A stretch of 64,000 nt of DNA from Aldehydirespirator sp965116195 (lineage in GTDB: Bacteria; Actinomycetota; Acidimicrobiia; Acidimicrobiales; Aldehydirespiratoraceae). Positions 53,415 through 62,579 of this stretch are shown piece after piece. Positions within the stretch are counted from its first letter, which is position 1. Every line of letters starts with the position of its first letter. The notes beneath the pieces are model-generated. The model saw only the letters and a list, made by a program, of their open reading frames with translations. It was not told where the DNA came from and ran no database searches. The position numbers and the translations under genes were made by a program. The stretch spans positions 496,001 through 560,000 of the forward strand of contig OZ220491.1 of NCBI GenBank assembly GCA_965116195.1, written 5' to 3'.

Positions 53415-55750
53415 CACACTGGCCGCGATGCCATGACCGTGCCATGGCCCGGTGCGTCTTCTGATTCCTTTGTTGCGATGTCTGCATCTGTATCGGTGTC
53501 TGTGGCAATGTGGGGAGCCGAACCGCTGGCGGTGTCGGTTGTGTCGGTACCGGTGTCGGTGTCTGTGGCAATGTGGGGAGCCGAACCGCTGGCGGTGTCG
53601 GTTGTGTCGGTACCGGTGTCGGTGTCTGTGGCAATGTGGGGAGCCGAACCGCTGGCGGTGTCGGTTGTGTCGGTACCGGTGTCGGTGTCTGTGGCAATGT
53701 GGGGAGCCGAACCGCTGGCGGTGTCGGTTGTGTCGGTACTTGTGTCGGTGTCTGTGGCAATGTGGGGAGCCGAACCGCTGGCGGTGTCGGTTGTGTCGGT
53801 ACTTGTGTCGGTGTCTGTGGCAATGTGGGGAGCCGAACCGCTGGCGGTGTCGGTTGTGTCGGTACCGGTGTCGGTGTCTGTCGCAATGTGGGGAGCCGAA
53901 CCGCTGGCGGTGTCGGTTGTGTCGGTACGGGTGGTGTCGGGTGGGGTTGTCGTGGTTGCGCGGGTGGGATGAGTCGTGTCGGTTGCGTCGGTTCGGGTGG
54001 TGTCGGTGGCTGCGATGTCGGTGAGGACTTCGGCGTAGGCGGGCACCGTGTGAAGCAGGTCCAGGTGGCGGCCCGTGGCAGCGACCCGGCCCTCGTTGAT
54101 GAACACCACCCGATCCGCCAAAGCGATGGTTGACAGCCGGTGAGCGATCAACACGGTGGTGCGCTGGGCGCGTCGGCATCGCAGCGCTGTGTGGATGCGC
54201 TGTTCCACGGTGGCATCAACAGCGCTGGTGGCATCGTCCATCACCAGCACCGCCGGGTCGGCCACGAGTGCCCGGGCTATGGCGATGCGTTGACGCTGAC
54301 CTCCCGACACGGTGACGCCACGCTCACCGAGTTTGGTGGCGCTGCGCTGCGGCATGGCCGTCACGAAACCCCCTGCGGCCGCGTCAACCAACGCAACTGC
54401 CACCGACGCCTCGTCCGCATCGGATCGTGCCAGGGCCACGTTGTCGTGAATGCTGGATGCAAACAGGAACGGTTCCTCAGCCACGACTGTCACGGCCCTC
54501 CGCAGATCGGAGAGCCTGACATCTCGCACGTCCTTTCCGTCTATGCGCACAGTGCCGTGATCGGTGTCGTAGAAGCGGGCCATCAGCCTGCCGATGGTGC
54601 TCTTGCCGCAAGCTGTTCGACCGACCACGGCCACTGTCTCACCCGCCTCGATCCTCAACGAGAAGCCCTTGAGCACAGCCGCACCGTCGCCGGTGGCATA
54701 GGCGAAGCTCACATCGTCAAAGGTGACCTGACCCTTTGGTTGCTCAAGTGCCACAGCATCCGGGCGTTCGGTGATTTCGGGAGTCTCGTCAAGGATCTCA
54801 AACACCCGCTGGGCAGCAGCGGATGCCCGCTGCCACTGGATCAGCAGGAAGCCAATCATACGAAACGGCGCGGCCATGATCAGCACATATGCGTTGAAGG
54901 CCACGATGTCGCCCACGGCCACGCGTCCGTCAATGGCCAGCAGGCCACCAGCCAAGAGCACCAGCGCCAAGCCCAGCCGGGGCAGCGCCTCCATGGCCGG
55001 CGCGAAACGGGCACGAGCGGCTGCGGTGGTCGTTCCAGCCCAGCGCAGACGGCGGGCCGACCGTGCCAGCAGCGCTATCTGAGCCTTTTCCTGAGCGAAA
55101 GTGCGCACGATCTGAGCGCCCTGGATGTTCTCGTCTGCGATTGTCGCCAACTCGGCCATGCGCGCCTGCATCAGCCAAGTGAGTGGGAAGACCCGGTCAC
55201 GCAGCTTGGTGCCCAGATACAGCACCAAGGGCAGGGGTGCCATGGCGACCAGGGTCAGCGGCAGCGACAACAAGACCATCGCCGTGATCCCCATCGCCAA
55301 CATCACGAACTGCATGGCGGTGATCGTTCCGAACGAGAACAACAGCTGGATCGAGCGGATGTCGCTGTTGGCGCGCGAGATCACCTGCCCGGTCTGGGTT
55401 CTGTCCCAGTACGAGAATGACAGCTCCGTCAGACGTTCAAAAGTGAGATTGCGCAGGTCTGCTTCCAGGCCGTGGGAGCAGCGCGACACGCCGTAGCGGT
55501 AGAGGAAGCCCAGCACCAGGCGTGCCACGGCGAGGCCCGCCAGTGCCAGCACCCAGGGCCGCAGAGCCTGGCCGGCTGCGGCTGCGTCCACCCCGCGTCC
55601 GATGACGACCGGCACAGCCAGTGTGGTGGCAACTGATGCAAGCCCGGCTGTCACAGCGGCGACAAAGATGCGCTTGAAGCGGGCCATCAGTGGCCAGACG
55701 CGCCGCATCCAGTGACGCTCGCGGTCTGGATGCAAGCCTGCCGTGCGCAT
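53414..55750 (-). CDS. ABC exporter half-transporter with degenerate Walker B and repeat tail
   Basis: An exporter of about 778 residues: six membrane helices (about 25-310), Walker A GRTACGKST (about 378), signature VSGGQRQRI (about 480) and Walker B VLVMDDATSAVD (about 500), where the catalytic Glu is Asp. The partner has Glu at that position and a deviant LSAGE signature. Both changes fall on the same composite site, the usual arrangement in heterodimeric exporters with one degenerate ATP site. After about residue 600 the protein has a Thr/Asp/Ser-rich tail with seven copies of a 21-residue unit (TASGSAPHIA and TDTDT-containing). ATG 55750 was chosen over a TTG one codon upstream. Its stop overlaps the next start. 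Confidence 0.87.
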   Translation of the reverse strand: MRTAGLHPDRERHWMRRVWPLMARFKRIFVAAVTAGLASVATTLAVPVVIGRGVDAAAAGQALRPWVLALAGLAVARLVLGFLYRYGVSRCSHGLEADLRNLTFERLTELSFSYWDRTQTGQVISRANSDIRSIQLLFSFGTITAMQFVMLAMGITAMVLLSLPLTLVAMAPLPLVLYLGTKLRDRVFPLTWLMQARMAELATIADENIQGAQIVRTFAQEKAQIALLARSARRLRWAGTTTAAARARFAPAMEALPRLGLALVLLAGGLLAIDGRVAVGDIVAFNAYVLIMAAPFRMIGFLLIQWQRASAAAQRVFEILDETPEITERPDAVALEQPKGQVTFDDVSFAYATGDGAAVLKGFSLRIEAGETVAVVGRTACGKSTIGRLMARFYDTDHGTVRIDGKDVRDVRLSDLRRAVTVVAEEPFLFASSIHDNVALARSDADEASVAVALVDAAAGGFVTAMPQRSATKLGERGVTVSGGQRQRIAIARALVADPAVLVMDDATSAVDATVEQRIHTALRCRRAQRTTVLIAHRLSTIALADRVVFINEGRVAATGRHLDLLHTVPAYAEVLTDIAATDTTRTDATDTTHPTRATTTTPPDTTRTDTTDTASGSAPHIATDTDTGTDTTDTASGSAPHIATDTDTSTDTTDTASGSAPHIATDTDTSTDTTDTASGSAPHIATDTDTGTDTTDTASGSAPHIATDTDTGTDTTDTASGSAPHIATDTDTGTDTTDTASGSAPHIATDTDTDADIATKESEDAPGHGTVMASRPV
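53500..53945 (-). repeat. 63-bp in-frame repeats in the ABC exporter tail, 7 copies
   Basis: GTGGGGAGCCGAACCGCTGG recurs every 63 bp (53511, 53574 and onward to about 53889). The copies are nearly identical; the main difference is ACCGGTGTC versus ACTTGTGTC. The period keeps the frame. Confidence 0.95.
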
Positions 55751-55753
55751 CAA

Positions 55754-56200
55754 GTCAAGCTAGAAGCCCGACAACCCACATCGGCAACTCCTCAGACCGT
55801 GAGTAGGTGACCGCATTGGCAGTGAAAGGCGGCAGTCGAAGTGTTGGTTGATGGCGCGAAAGAACCTGACCGCAACGCTTCGTCAGGCCGGAGGTGAAAG
55901 GCGGCAGTCGAAGTGTTGGTTGATGGCGCACGAGAACTGGCAGCACAGGTAAGGTCGCCGGTCAAGAGGTGAGATGACAGATGGATTGTTGACATGCTTG
56001 GATTGTTGACATGCTGCACGGCTGGCAGGCTCGTCATCCGGGCGAAAGACGCTGCCTGGTGATGTTTGGCAGCCGGATTACTGACCGCTGATGAACCGGG
56101 GGCCTGGGGTGGACGCTCGGCGGTGAAGGTCAAGGTGACAGTCGGGTGGTGGGGCGGCTAGATTCTGCTGTCGCAAGGTCGGCCAGATTCGGGAGGACCG
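55754..56200. other. Divergent intergenic region with a 72-bp repeat pair
   Basis: GTGAAAGGCGGCAGTCGAAG with its following 18 bases occurs at 55822 and 55894, exactly 72 bp apart. GGATTGTTGACATGCT is repeated in tandem near 55983 and 55999. TTGACA inside that repeat could be a -35 element. No gene is seen. GGGAGG at 56191-56196 is the ribosome binding site of the next gene. Confidence 0.7.
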
Positions 56201-56206
56201 ATAGAC

Positions 56207-57538
56207 ATCGCGCTGCGGCTACTTGCCGCTCTCGCGCTGGTAGCTGCCAACGCCGCATTCGTAGCCATCGAGTTCGCACTGGTGGCGGTTGACCGAACCC
56301 GTGTTGCTGAGCGGGCCGCTGCCGGCAACAAGCAGGCCCGGTCAGTTGAGCGCCTCGTCGGCAGACTGTCCTTTCATCTGTCGGGTGCACAGATCGGCAT
56401 CACGGTGTCGTCGCTGCTGCTGGGCTTCATCGCCGAACCCGCTGTGGCATCGGTGATTGAGCCCGGTGTCACGGCTCTGTTCGGTTCGGCCACCCCGCTG
56501 GGCGTGTCCATAGCCATTGCGCTGGCCATAGCAACTGTCGTGCAGATGGTGTTGGGTGAGTTGGTGCCCAAGGTGGTGGCCACCACCAAGCCGTACGGAA
56601 CCGCTGTTGTCGTGGCTGTGCCGACGACTGTGTACGGAGTGCTGGCGCGGCCCGTCGTGGCTTTTTTGAACGGCATCGCCAACCGCATGGTGCGCCGCCT
56701 CGGGATCGAGCCACGCGAGGACATCGATCCGGTGCCGGACCGTGACGAGTTGGAGCATCTCTTTGTGTCCTCCGGTGAGGAGGGCACGCTTGATGCGGGC
56801 GAGGTGCGCCTGCTGACCCGCTCCATTCGTCTTGCTGACAAGCAGGCTGACGATGCCATGGTGCCTCGTGTCGAGGTGGTGGCGATCGGCGCTGAGGCCG
56901 ATGTGTCCGAACTTGCCCGCTTGTCCTACAGGACAGGCCACTCACGCTTCCCGGTGACAGGGGAGGGGATTGATGATGTGGTCGGGGTCGTGCATGTGAA
57001 GTCCGTGTTGGCTGTGCCGGTGCAGCAACGCCCAGACACCCGGGTGTCGCAGTTGATGAAGCCGGTGCTGGCCGTGCCGGAGTCCCGCGATCTGGACGAC
57101 ATGCTTGAGGATCTGCGTACCGGCGCAGGACAGTTGGCGGTTGTGATCGACGAGCACGGGGGCACCGCGGGGATCATCACGCTTGAGGACGTGCTGGAGG
57201 AGATCGTTGGTGAGATCGACGACGAGCACGATGCGGCAACACCGGAGCGTACCAGGGCGGAGTCACGTGGCTCGACGGTGCTGCCGGCGTCACTGCACCC
57301 TGATGAGGTTCTTGAGGCGAGTGGTTTCGCCATGCCGGAGGGGGCCTATGAGACACTGGCCGGCTTGGTGCTGGACCGCTTGGGCCACATTCCGGTGCCC
57401 GGTGAGACCGTGGTGGTGGATGGTTGGAGGCTGGAGGTGGTCGCAGTTGACCGTCTGAGGATCGCCACGGTTCGTGTGGTGGCTCCTTCGGGCACCACGA
57501 CTCTGCGCACCGAAGCCGCAGCGGCGGGACCGGCCTGA
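56207..57538 (+). CDS. CNNM/CBS-domain membrane protein (HlyC/CorC family), first copy
   Basis: A transmembrane CNNM domain, two CBS domains and a C-terminal transporter-associated domain, as in HlyC/CorC proteins linked to Mg2+/Co2+ or other cation efflux. Visible marks are the first helix NAAFVAIEFALV, GAQIGITVSSLLLGFIAEPAV, GELVPKVVATTKP, DEHGGTAGIITLEDVLEEIVGEI and LHPDEVLEASGF. The start is unusual. The conserved first helix is fully open but has no ATG, GTG or TTG between the in-frame stop at 56159-56161 and the GTG at 56282, which would delete most of that helix. GGGAGG at 56191 suggests initiation at ATC 56207 or ATA 56201. The 3' coordinate is firm. The second family member follows in tandem. 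Confidence 0.75.
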   Translation: MALRLLAALALVAANAAFVAIEFALVAVDRTRVAERAAAGNKQARSVERLVGRLSFHLSGAQIGITVSSLLLGFIAEPAVASVIEPGVTALFGSATPLGVSIAIALAIATVVQMVLGELVPKVVATTKPYGTAVVVAVPTTVYGVLARPVVAFLNGIANRMVRRLGIEPREDIDPVPDRDELEHLFVSSGEEGTLDAGEVRLLTRSIRLADKQADDAMVPRVEVVAIGAEADVSELARLSYRTGHSRFPVTGEGIDDVVGVVHVKSVLAVPVQQRPDTRVSQLMKPVLAVPESRDLDDMLEDLRTGAGQLAVVIDEHGGTAGIITLEDVLEEIVGEIDDEHDAATPERTRAESRGSTVLPASLHPDEVLEASGFAMPEGAYETLAGLVLDRLGHIPVPGETVVVDGWRLEVVAVDRLRIATVRVVAPSGTTTLRTEAAAAGPA

Positions 57539-57716
57539 TGGGACTTCCGGTTGAGGGTGTTGCTGCCGGACGGTTGGTGGTGGACCAGCGGCGCGACCGG
57601 TGTGATGGGCATCCGGTTGAGGGTCTGTCGTCTGGTGTTGGGTTTCGTGCTGGCGTTTGCGTTGGCGTTTGTGTTGCCGTTGGGGTTGGCCAGGTCACGG
57701 GCGGGAAGGTCGCGCC

Positions 57717-58775
57717 GTGAGCATTGGTGCCGTGTTGGCTCTGGTTGTGGCACTGGGCCTTGTTGGTGCCAACGCCTTCTTTGTGGCGGCCGAGTTCGCC
57801 TTGGTGGCTGCGCGGGCGGCACGCCTGGAGGCCGCTGTCGAGGAGGGGGATCGGCGCAGCACGGTGGCCCTGGCAGCGGTGCGCGATCTTCAGCCCCAGC
57901 TGGCAGGTGCCCAGCTCGGGATTACCATGGCGTCACTGGGCCTCGGTTATCTGGCTGAGCCGGCTGTCGCCCACTCGATTGAGCCCCTTATTGAGGGCAT
58001 TGCCGCTGTTCCCCGGGGTGTCGTGAAGACGATCTCGTTTGCGTTGGCGCTGTCGTTGGTGACGACGGTGCATGTGGTGGTGGGCGAGATGGTTCCCAAG
58101 AACATTGCCATTGCGGCCCCCGAATCCACCGCCAGGTTGCTGGCTCCGCTGCTGCGGGCCTATGGCTTGGTGCTCAAGCCTGTCATATGGTCGCTCAACG
58201 CGGTGTCGAGTGCCATTGTGCGTTTGCTGGGCATGGAGCCGGTGGACGAGATCAACACCGCTCTAACTGTCAACGAGTTCCACACTCTTTTGGCAGGTGC
58301 CCGTGAGGACGGTGTGATCGAGCCGACCGAGCACGAGTTGTTGTCGGGAGCGCTTGAGTTCAGGGTTCGTTCCGCAGCGTCAATGATGGTGCCGGCTGCG
58401 AGTCTTGTTTCGGTGCCGAGGGGGTCTTCGGTTGCGCGCCTTGAGGAGGTGGTGGCCTCAAGCGGCCACACCCGGGTACCGGTTTGGGGTTCTGAGCCGG
58501 ATGATGTGCTGGGGTTCGTTCACGCCAAGGATCTGCTGAGGATGCCGGCTGAGGCGCGTGACGATCCCGTACCGCTGGAACTGCTACGACGCATGAGGGT
58601 CGTGCGTCCCGACATGGCGGGTCGTGAGCTGCTCTTGTCGCTGCGCCGCTCACGGGTACACATGGCGCTGGTTCGTGACGAGACGGGACTGATGCTGGGG
58701 ATTGTCACCCTTGAAGACGTGCTGGAGGCCCTGGTGGGCGACATCTACGACGAGACCGACGACAACGCAGCCTGA
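57717..58775 (+). CDS. CNNM/CBS-domain membrane protein (HlyC/CorC family), second copy
   Basis: A protein of about 352 residues, paralogous to the gene just upstream. GTG 57717 is chosen because it follows GGGAAGG and puts the family start SIGAVLALVVALGLVGANAFFVAAEF at the N-terminus. It has the CNNM membrane domain (residues about 1-180, with LVTTVHVVVGEMVPKNIAI), then a CBS pair (about 200-340) ending GIVTLEDVLEALVGDIYDE. It lacks the C-terminal transporter-associated domain present in its neighbour. Tandem CNNM pairs are common in actinobacteria. The 178-bp gap from the first copy contains CCGGTTGAGGGT twice. Confidence 0.85.
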   Translation: MSIGAVLALVVALGLVGANAFFVAAEFALVAARAARLEAAVEEGDRRSTVALAAVRDLQPQLAGAQLGITMASLGLGYLAEPAVAHSIEPLIEGIAAVPRGVVKTISFALALSLVTTVHVVVGEMVPKNIAIAAPESTARLLAPLLRAYGLVLKPVIWSLNAVSSAIVRLLGMEPVDEINTALTVNEFHTLLAGAREDGVIEPTEHELLSGALEFRVRSAASMMVPAASLVSVPRGSSVARLEEVVASSGHTRVPVWGSEPDDVLGFVHAKDLLRMPAEARDDPVPLELLRRMRVVRPDMAGRELLLSLRRSRVHMALVRDETGLMLGIVTLEDVLEALVGDIYDETDDNAA

Positions 58776-58968
58776 GAGCTCTGGAACAAATACCGATGTC
58801 CGTCCATACCGCCCTGGACTTGTGCGTCGGTGTCCGAACGGTCGGATGTCACAGGCTACCGGTACGGTTGTGGTATGAGTATAGGTCGTGAGCAGAGGTG
58901 CCACAGTTTCCGTTCCACCGGTGTGGTGAAAAAGGTTGAGTTGTCCTCGCTTTGTTTAGGAGCTCGTT

Positions 58969-60339
58969 GTGCCACGCAGTGATCTTCCCTTCGGCAGCGA
59001 ATTTTCCCCGGAGCAGATCAACTTGGTAACACTACTGGAACTGGCTTGTAAACATGGTGAAGACTGGAGAGCTTTCGAGCGGGCCGTGCTAGACCGCTAT
59101 TTCGCTCGGCATTCAACTTCGGATGAGAACAAAAGAAAACTCGCTAACAACACTAAGTTGTCTATGCGTGCCTATGGACTCATAGGTGAGAGTGACGCAT
59201 CTCTTACTGATATCGGTCAGAATTTGTATGAGATTCGCCACAAGGAAACTGTTCTCTATGAAGTGTTTGGCCGTCATATACTACTCCACTGTCAGGGCAT
59301 GAACTTTGTTCAGTGTCTGCTCGATATGCATGCTGCGAGTGAGAACATAAATCTCAACAGTATTCGGCGCTGGCTTGATGAACGTGGCCTCGTTGTGCCG
59401 CGCGGCGGGAAGCACATGAGTACACTGCGCCTATGGCTAGGAAAAGCTGAAGTTATTGATTCTCGGTACCGTGTAGACGAGATTCGTATCAAAGAGATTC
59501 TCGGTTCGAGTGCCGAACAATTTGATGAACTAGCCATACTTACGGTTGAGCAACGCGCTTATCTCAAGACTTTGGCTAATGCCGAAAACGGCGGCTCGCA
59601 TCTTTCTAACGACATCGAACGCCTTGCTGCTGCTTCTTACGGTATCGAATTCAACGAAAAAAATCTGCCTAAGCAGGTACTATATCCGCTAGAAAAAGCT
59701 GGATATATTGAACTTGAAAAAAGCACCAAAGAGAAAGGTCGTGGTGCCAAACCCTTCAGGGTGCAACCTACTGACAAGCTCATTACTGATATCGTCGAAC
59801 CTCTAATTTGGCAGATTGAGCAGCAGGCACGAGCCGATCTTCGACCATTGTTGCGGAAGTCTCTCAAGGAGATTCGTGGAGAAATCGGATCCGAAGATAG
59901 ACATGTTCGTGGTCTTGCACTCGAGGCGCTTGCCTTCAAACTCATGCGTCTCATTGACCTAAGGTATGTTGCCACTCGTCTCCGAGGTGCTGCCACCGGC
60001 GGAGCCGAAGTAGACCTACTTTTTGAAGGTGACCGACTTGTTTTTTCGCGCTGGCAGATTCAGTGCAAAAATACAGTTCGTGTATCGCTTGACGATGTCG
60101 CCAAGGAAGTGGGACTTACGCACTTCTTGAAAAGCAACGTTATAGTTATTGTTACCACAGGCGACATTACAAAGGAGGCTCGTCGCTATGCCAACAGAGT
60201 GATGGCGGATTCTAATCTATGTATCGTTGTTATGAACGGTGATGATCTTGACAATATTGAAGCACGTCCTGCAGCCATATGTGATGTGATGGATCGTGAG
60301 GCTGATCACGCTATGGTACTTAAGAAGTTAGAGTTGTAG
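58969..60339 (+). CDS. Probable restriction endonuclease with Mrr-like PD-(D/E)xK domain
   Basis: A 456-residue protein. The N-terminal 300 residues look like several winged-helix modules (for example LANNTKLSMRAYGLIGES and LSNDIERLAAASYGIEF). The C-terminal 150 residues form a nuclease core: GGAEVDLLFEG (Asp about 348) followed by WQIQCKNT (Gln and Lys about 365-367), the D...QxK form of PD-(D/E)xK found in Mrr-type and some type II enzymes. GTG 58969 follows AGGAGC. It is lower in GC than its surroundings, and a DNA methyltransferase gene begins 11 bases downstream. Together they read as a type II restriction-modification pair. The recognition sequence cannot be told. Confidence 0.75.
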   Translation: MPRSDLPFGSEFSPEQINLVTLLELACKHGEDWRAFERAVLDRYFARHSTSDENKRKLANNTKLSMRAYGLIGESDASLTDIGQNLYEIRHKETVLYEVFGRHILLHCQGMNFVQCLLDMHAASENINLNSIRRWLDERGLVVPRGGKHMSTLRLWLGKAEVIDSRYRVDEIRIKEILGSSAEQFDELAILTVEQRAYLKTLANAENGGSHLSNDIERLAAASYGIEFNEKNLPKQVLYPLEKAGYIELEKSTKEKGRGAKPFRVQPTDKLITDIVEPLIWQIEQQARADLRPLLRKSLKEIRGEIGSEDRHVRGLALEALAFKLMRLIDLRYVATRLRGAATGGAEVDLLFEGDRLVFSRWQIQCKNTVRVSLDDVAKEVGLTHFLKSNVIVIVTTGDITKEARRYANRVMADSNLCIVVMNGDDLDNIEARPAAICDVMDREADHAMVLKKLEL

Positions 60340-60350
60340 GGAGTGAGAAA

Positions 60351-61385
60351 GTGCAACAACAGAGACTTCCACTCGCCAAGTTGATATATGAAACTAGACT
60401 TGGTCGCATAATCTATGGTGATTGCCTAGATGTTCTCTCAAGCTATGAGAGTAATTCTGTGCATTTAATTATGACAAGTCCGCCCTTCGGCCTGGTACGT
60501 AAGAAAGACTATGGTAACGCTGATGCCGATGAGTATACCGATTGGTTCCAGCCTTTTGCTGCCGAATTTCACCGGGTTCTTAGGGAGAATGGTAGCTTGG
60601 TTATTGATATAGGTGGCGCCTGGAATAAGGGCTATCCGACGCGTAGTCTCTATCACTTCAAACTTCTCATTATGTTGTGTGAGGAGTTTGGCTTTCATCT
60701 GGCTCAGGACTTTTACTGGTGGAATCCCTCGAAACTGCCTACTCCTGCTGAGTGGGTTACTGTGCGCAGAGTGCGTGTCAAAGATGCTGTAAATACAGTA
60801 TGGTGGTTGTCCAAGACACCTTGGCCTATGGCTAGTAATCGGCGTGTGCTCCAACCCTACAGCTCGAGTATGCAGGAGTTGTTGGCCAAAGGCTATCATG
60901 CCAAGAAGCGCCCGTCCGGCCATGACATCAGCGAGAAGTTCAGTATTGATAACGGTGCAGCCATTCCTCCTAACCTCATTGCGATCCCCAATACGGAGAG
61001 CAACAGCGCCTATCTGCGATATTGCAAGGAGAAAGGCTTGAAGCCGCACCCAGCTCGTTACCCAGCCGAGCTGCCTGAGTATTTTGTCCGGATGCTCACT
61101 GAACAAGGCGACTTGGTGGTTGATCCTTTCGCGGGGAGCTGTGTAACCGGAGAAGTTTGTGAACGTGTCGAGCGACGTTGGGTGTGTATTGATGTGCTAC
61201 AGGAATACTGTGAAGCTGCCTTGGGCCGCTTTGTACACGGTACGGAACAGACCGCCAAGCCCGTCACGAATCCCTATGACCCATCCAACTATTACAGAGT
61301 ACCTCGGCCTGGTATCTTGTGGAATGGTGATACTGATCCTCGGCTGCCGGAGGATGGGGGCAAGCAGCGTCCTCCCAAGCCTTGA
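60351..61385 (+). CDS. DNA methyltransferase, beta-class (N4-cytosine or N6-adenine)
   Basis: A 344-residue amino-methyltransferase. The catalytic motif TSPPFG (about residues 43-48) precedes the SAM-binding motif VDPFAGSCVTGEV (about 256-268), the order of the beta class. An SPPF/Y motif favours N4-cytosine modification, though adenine cannot be excluded. The N-terminus IIYGDCLDVLSSY is typical. GTG 60351 follows GGGAG. It should protect host DNA at the site cut by the upstream nuclease. The low GC of both genes against their flanks suggests horizontal acquisition as a unit. Confidence 0.87.
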   Translation: MQQQRLPLAKLIYETRLGRIIYGDCLDVLSSYESNSVHLIMTSPPFGLVRKKDYGNADADEYTDWFQPFAAEFHRVLRENGSLVIDIGGAWNKGYPTRSLYHFKLLIMLCEEFGFHLAQDFYWWNPSKLPTPAEWVTVRRVRVKDAVNTVWWLSKTPWPMASNRRVLQPYSSSMQELLAKGYHAKKRPSGHDISEKFSIDNGAAIPPNLIAIPNTESNSAYLRYCKEKGLKPHPARYPAELPEYFVRMLTEQGDLVVDPFAGSCVTGEVCERVERRWVCIDVLQEYCEAALGRFVHGTEQTAKPVTNPYDPSNYYRVPRPGILWNGDTDPRLPEDGGKQRPPKP

Positions 61386-61443
61386 GAGGGTAGATCCTTT
61401 GTTGATCATCACCACGATGCTGAGGCGGTGACACACTGAGTAG

Positions 61444-62472
61444 ATGAGCCGGGTCGGGATATTTCGGTGCTTTGTGGCCGCTGTGCTGTTCGGGGCAACT
61501 GCGCCCGCTGCGTCGGAGTTGGCCGGTTCGTTTCAGGCGTTCACGTTGGCAGGCCTGCTGTATCTGGGCGCGGCTGGCATCGTTTTGCCTGCGGTGATCA
61601 CACGACCTCCTTCCAAGCAGGCGTTCATAGCAGAATGGCGACCGGCTCTAGTTGCCGTGGTTTTCGGTGGCGCGATCGGGCCGGCCCTGTTGGTGTTGGG
61701 CTTGGCTCGTACCAGCGCCGCAACAGCATCAATCCTGTTGAACACCGAGTTGTCCGCCACCGCTTTGCTGGCCGTGTTGTTCTTCAGGGAACACCTCGGC
61801 GCTCGGGTCTGGGCCGGTGTGGGACTGCTGAGTGGGGCGGGAGTTCTGCTGAGCTGGGCTCCGGGAGCCAGTGGCGACCTTGGTGCGCTGTTGATCGTGG
61901 CTGCGTGTGCGTGCTGGGGTTTGGACAACTGTGTCACTGCCGGCATTCAACAACTCGCTCCCGAGCACGTTGTCGCTCTCAAGGGAGTGATCGCCGGTAG
62001 TGCCAATCTGGCTATCGGCTTGGCTGTTGATGGCTGGGACTCGACAGCAGGAGCGAGCGAGTTCGGATGGGCGTTGCTGATCGGCGCAGCCGGCTACGGG
62101 TTGTCAATCACCTTTTGGGTGAAGGGTGCCCAGGAGTTGGGGGCGACCCGCGGCCAGGTGATCTTCGCCACCGGACCGTTCATCGGAACAGCCATTGCAT
62201 GGTGGCTGCTCAGCGAGCCGGTCACCGGCCTGCAGGTATTGGCGGTCATTCTGGTTGCGGCGGGGGTCGGTCTTTCGCTGCAATCTGACCACGAGCACAG
62301 CCATCACCACGAGCGTGTGGTGCATGATCACGACCACATCCACACCGACGGTCACCATGATCACATCCACTCCGACGGGTTCACCGGGCACCACCGACAT
62401 CGCCATGTTCACGAGGAGCAGGTCCACGCCCATCCGCATGCTCCCGACCTGCATCACCGTCACGATCACTGA
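61444..62472 (+). CDS. EamA/DMT-family transporter with histidine-rich tail
   Basis: A 342-residue protein: about ten transmembrane helices in two EamA repeats (residues about 5-145 and 150-280; marks ARTSAATASILLNTELSATA and ALDNCVT-like GLDNCVTAGI). A hydrophilic tail of about 60 residues contains some 25 His with Asp and Glu (HDHDHIHTDGHHDH-like). DMT proteins export metabolites or metals. A His-rich tail is typical of metal-handling proteins, so nickel, cobalt or zinc efflux is a reasonable inference. The tail probably lies in the cytoplasm. ATG 61444 has no clear ribosome binding site. Confidence 0.83.
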   Translation: MSRVGIFRCFVAAVLFGATAPAASELAGSFQAFTLAGLLYLGAAGIVLPAVITRPPSKQAFIAEWRPALVAVVFGGAIGPALLVLGLARTSAATASILLNTELSATALLAVLFFREHLGARVWAGVGLLSGAGVLLSWAPGASGDLGALLIVAACACWGLDNCVTAGIQQLAPEHVVALKGVIAGSANLAIGLAVDGWDSTAGASEFGWALLIGAAGYGLSITFWVKGAQELGATRGQVIFATGPFIGTAIAWWLLSEPVTGLQVLAVILVAAGVGLSLQSDHEHSHHHERVVHDHDHIHTDGHHDHIHSDGFTGHHRHRHVHEEQVHAHPHAPDLHHRHDH

Positions 62473-62579
62473 CCACCTGACGGCGGACCCGTCACCTGCA
62501 ACTCTGAAAGCGCTCCCTCCTCGGGGTGCGTTCGTGATGCGGTACCGGGGGGTCATGTCTCCGTGTGTCTCAGGCCCAG

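Noticed and set aside
53433..54133. Plus-strand Val/Ser-rich repeat proteins
   Set aside because: They are antisense of the 63-bp repeats in the ABC exporter tail.
53415..54179. N-terminal extension of the second ABC exporter rich in His and Arg
   Set aside because: It is the out-of-phase reading of the upstream gene's repeats; the TGATG overlap at 53414 gives a normal exporter start.
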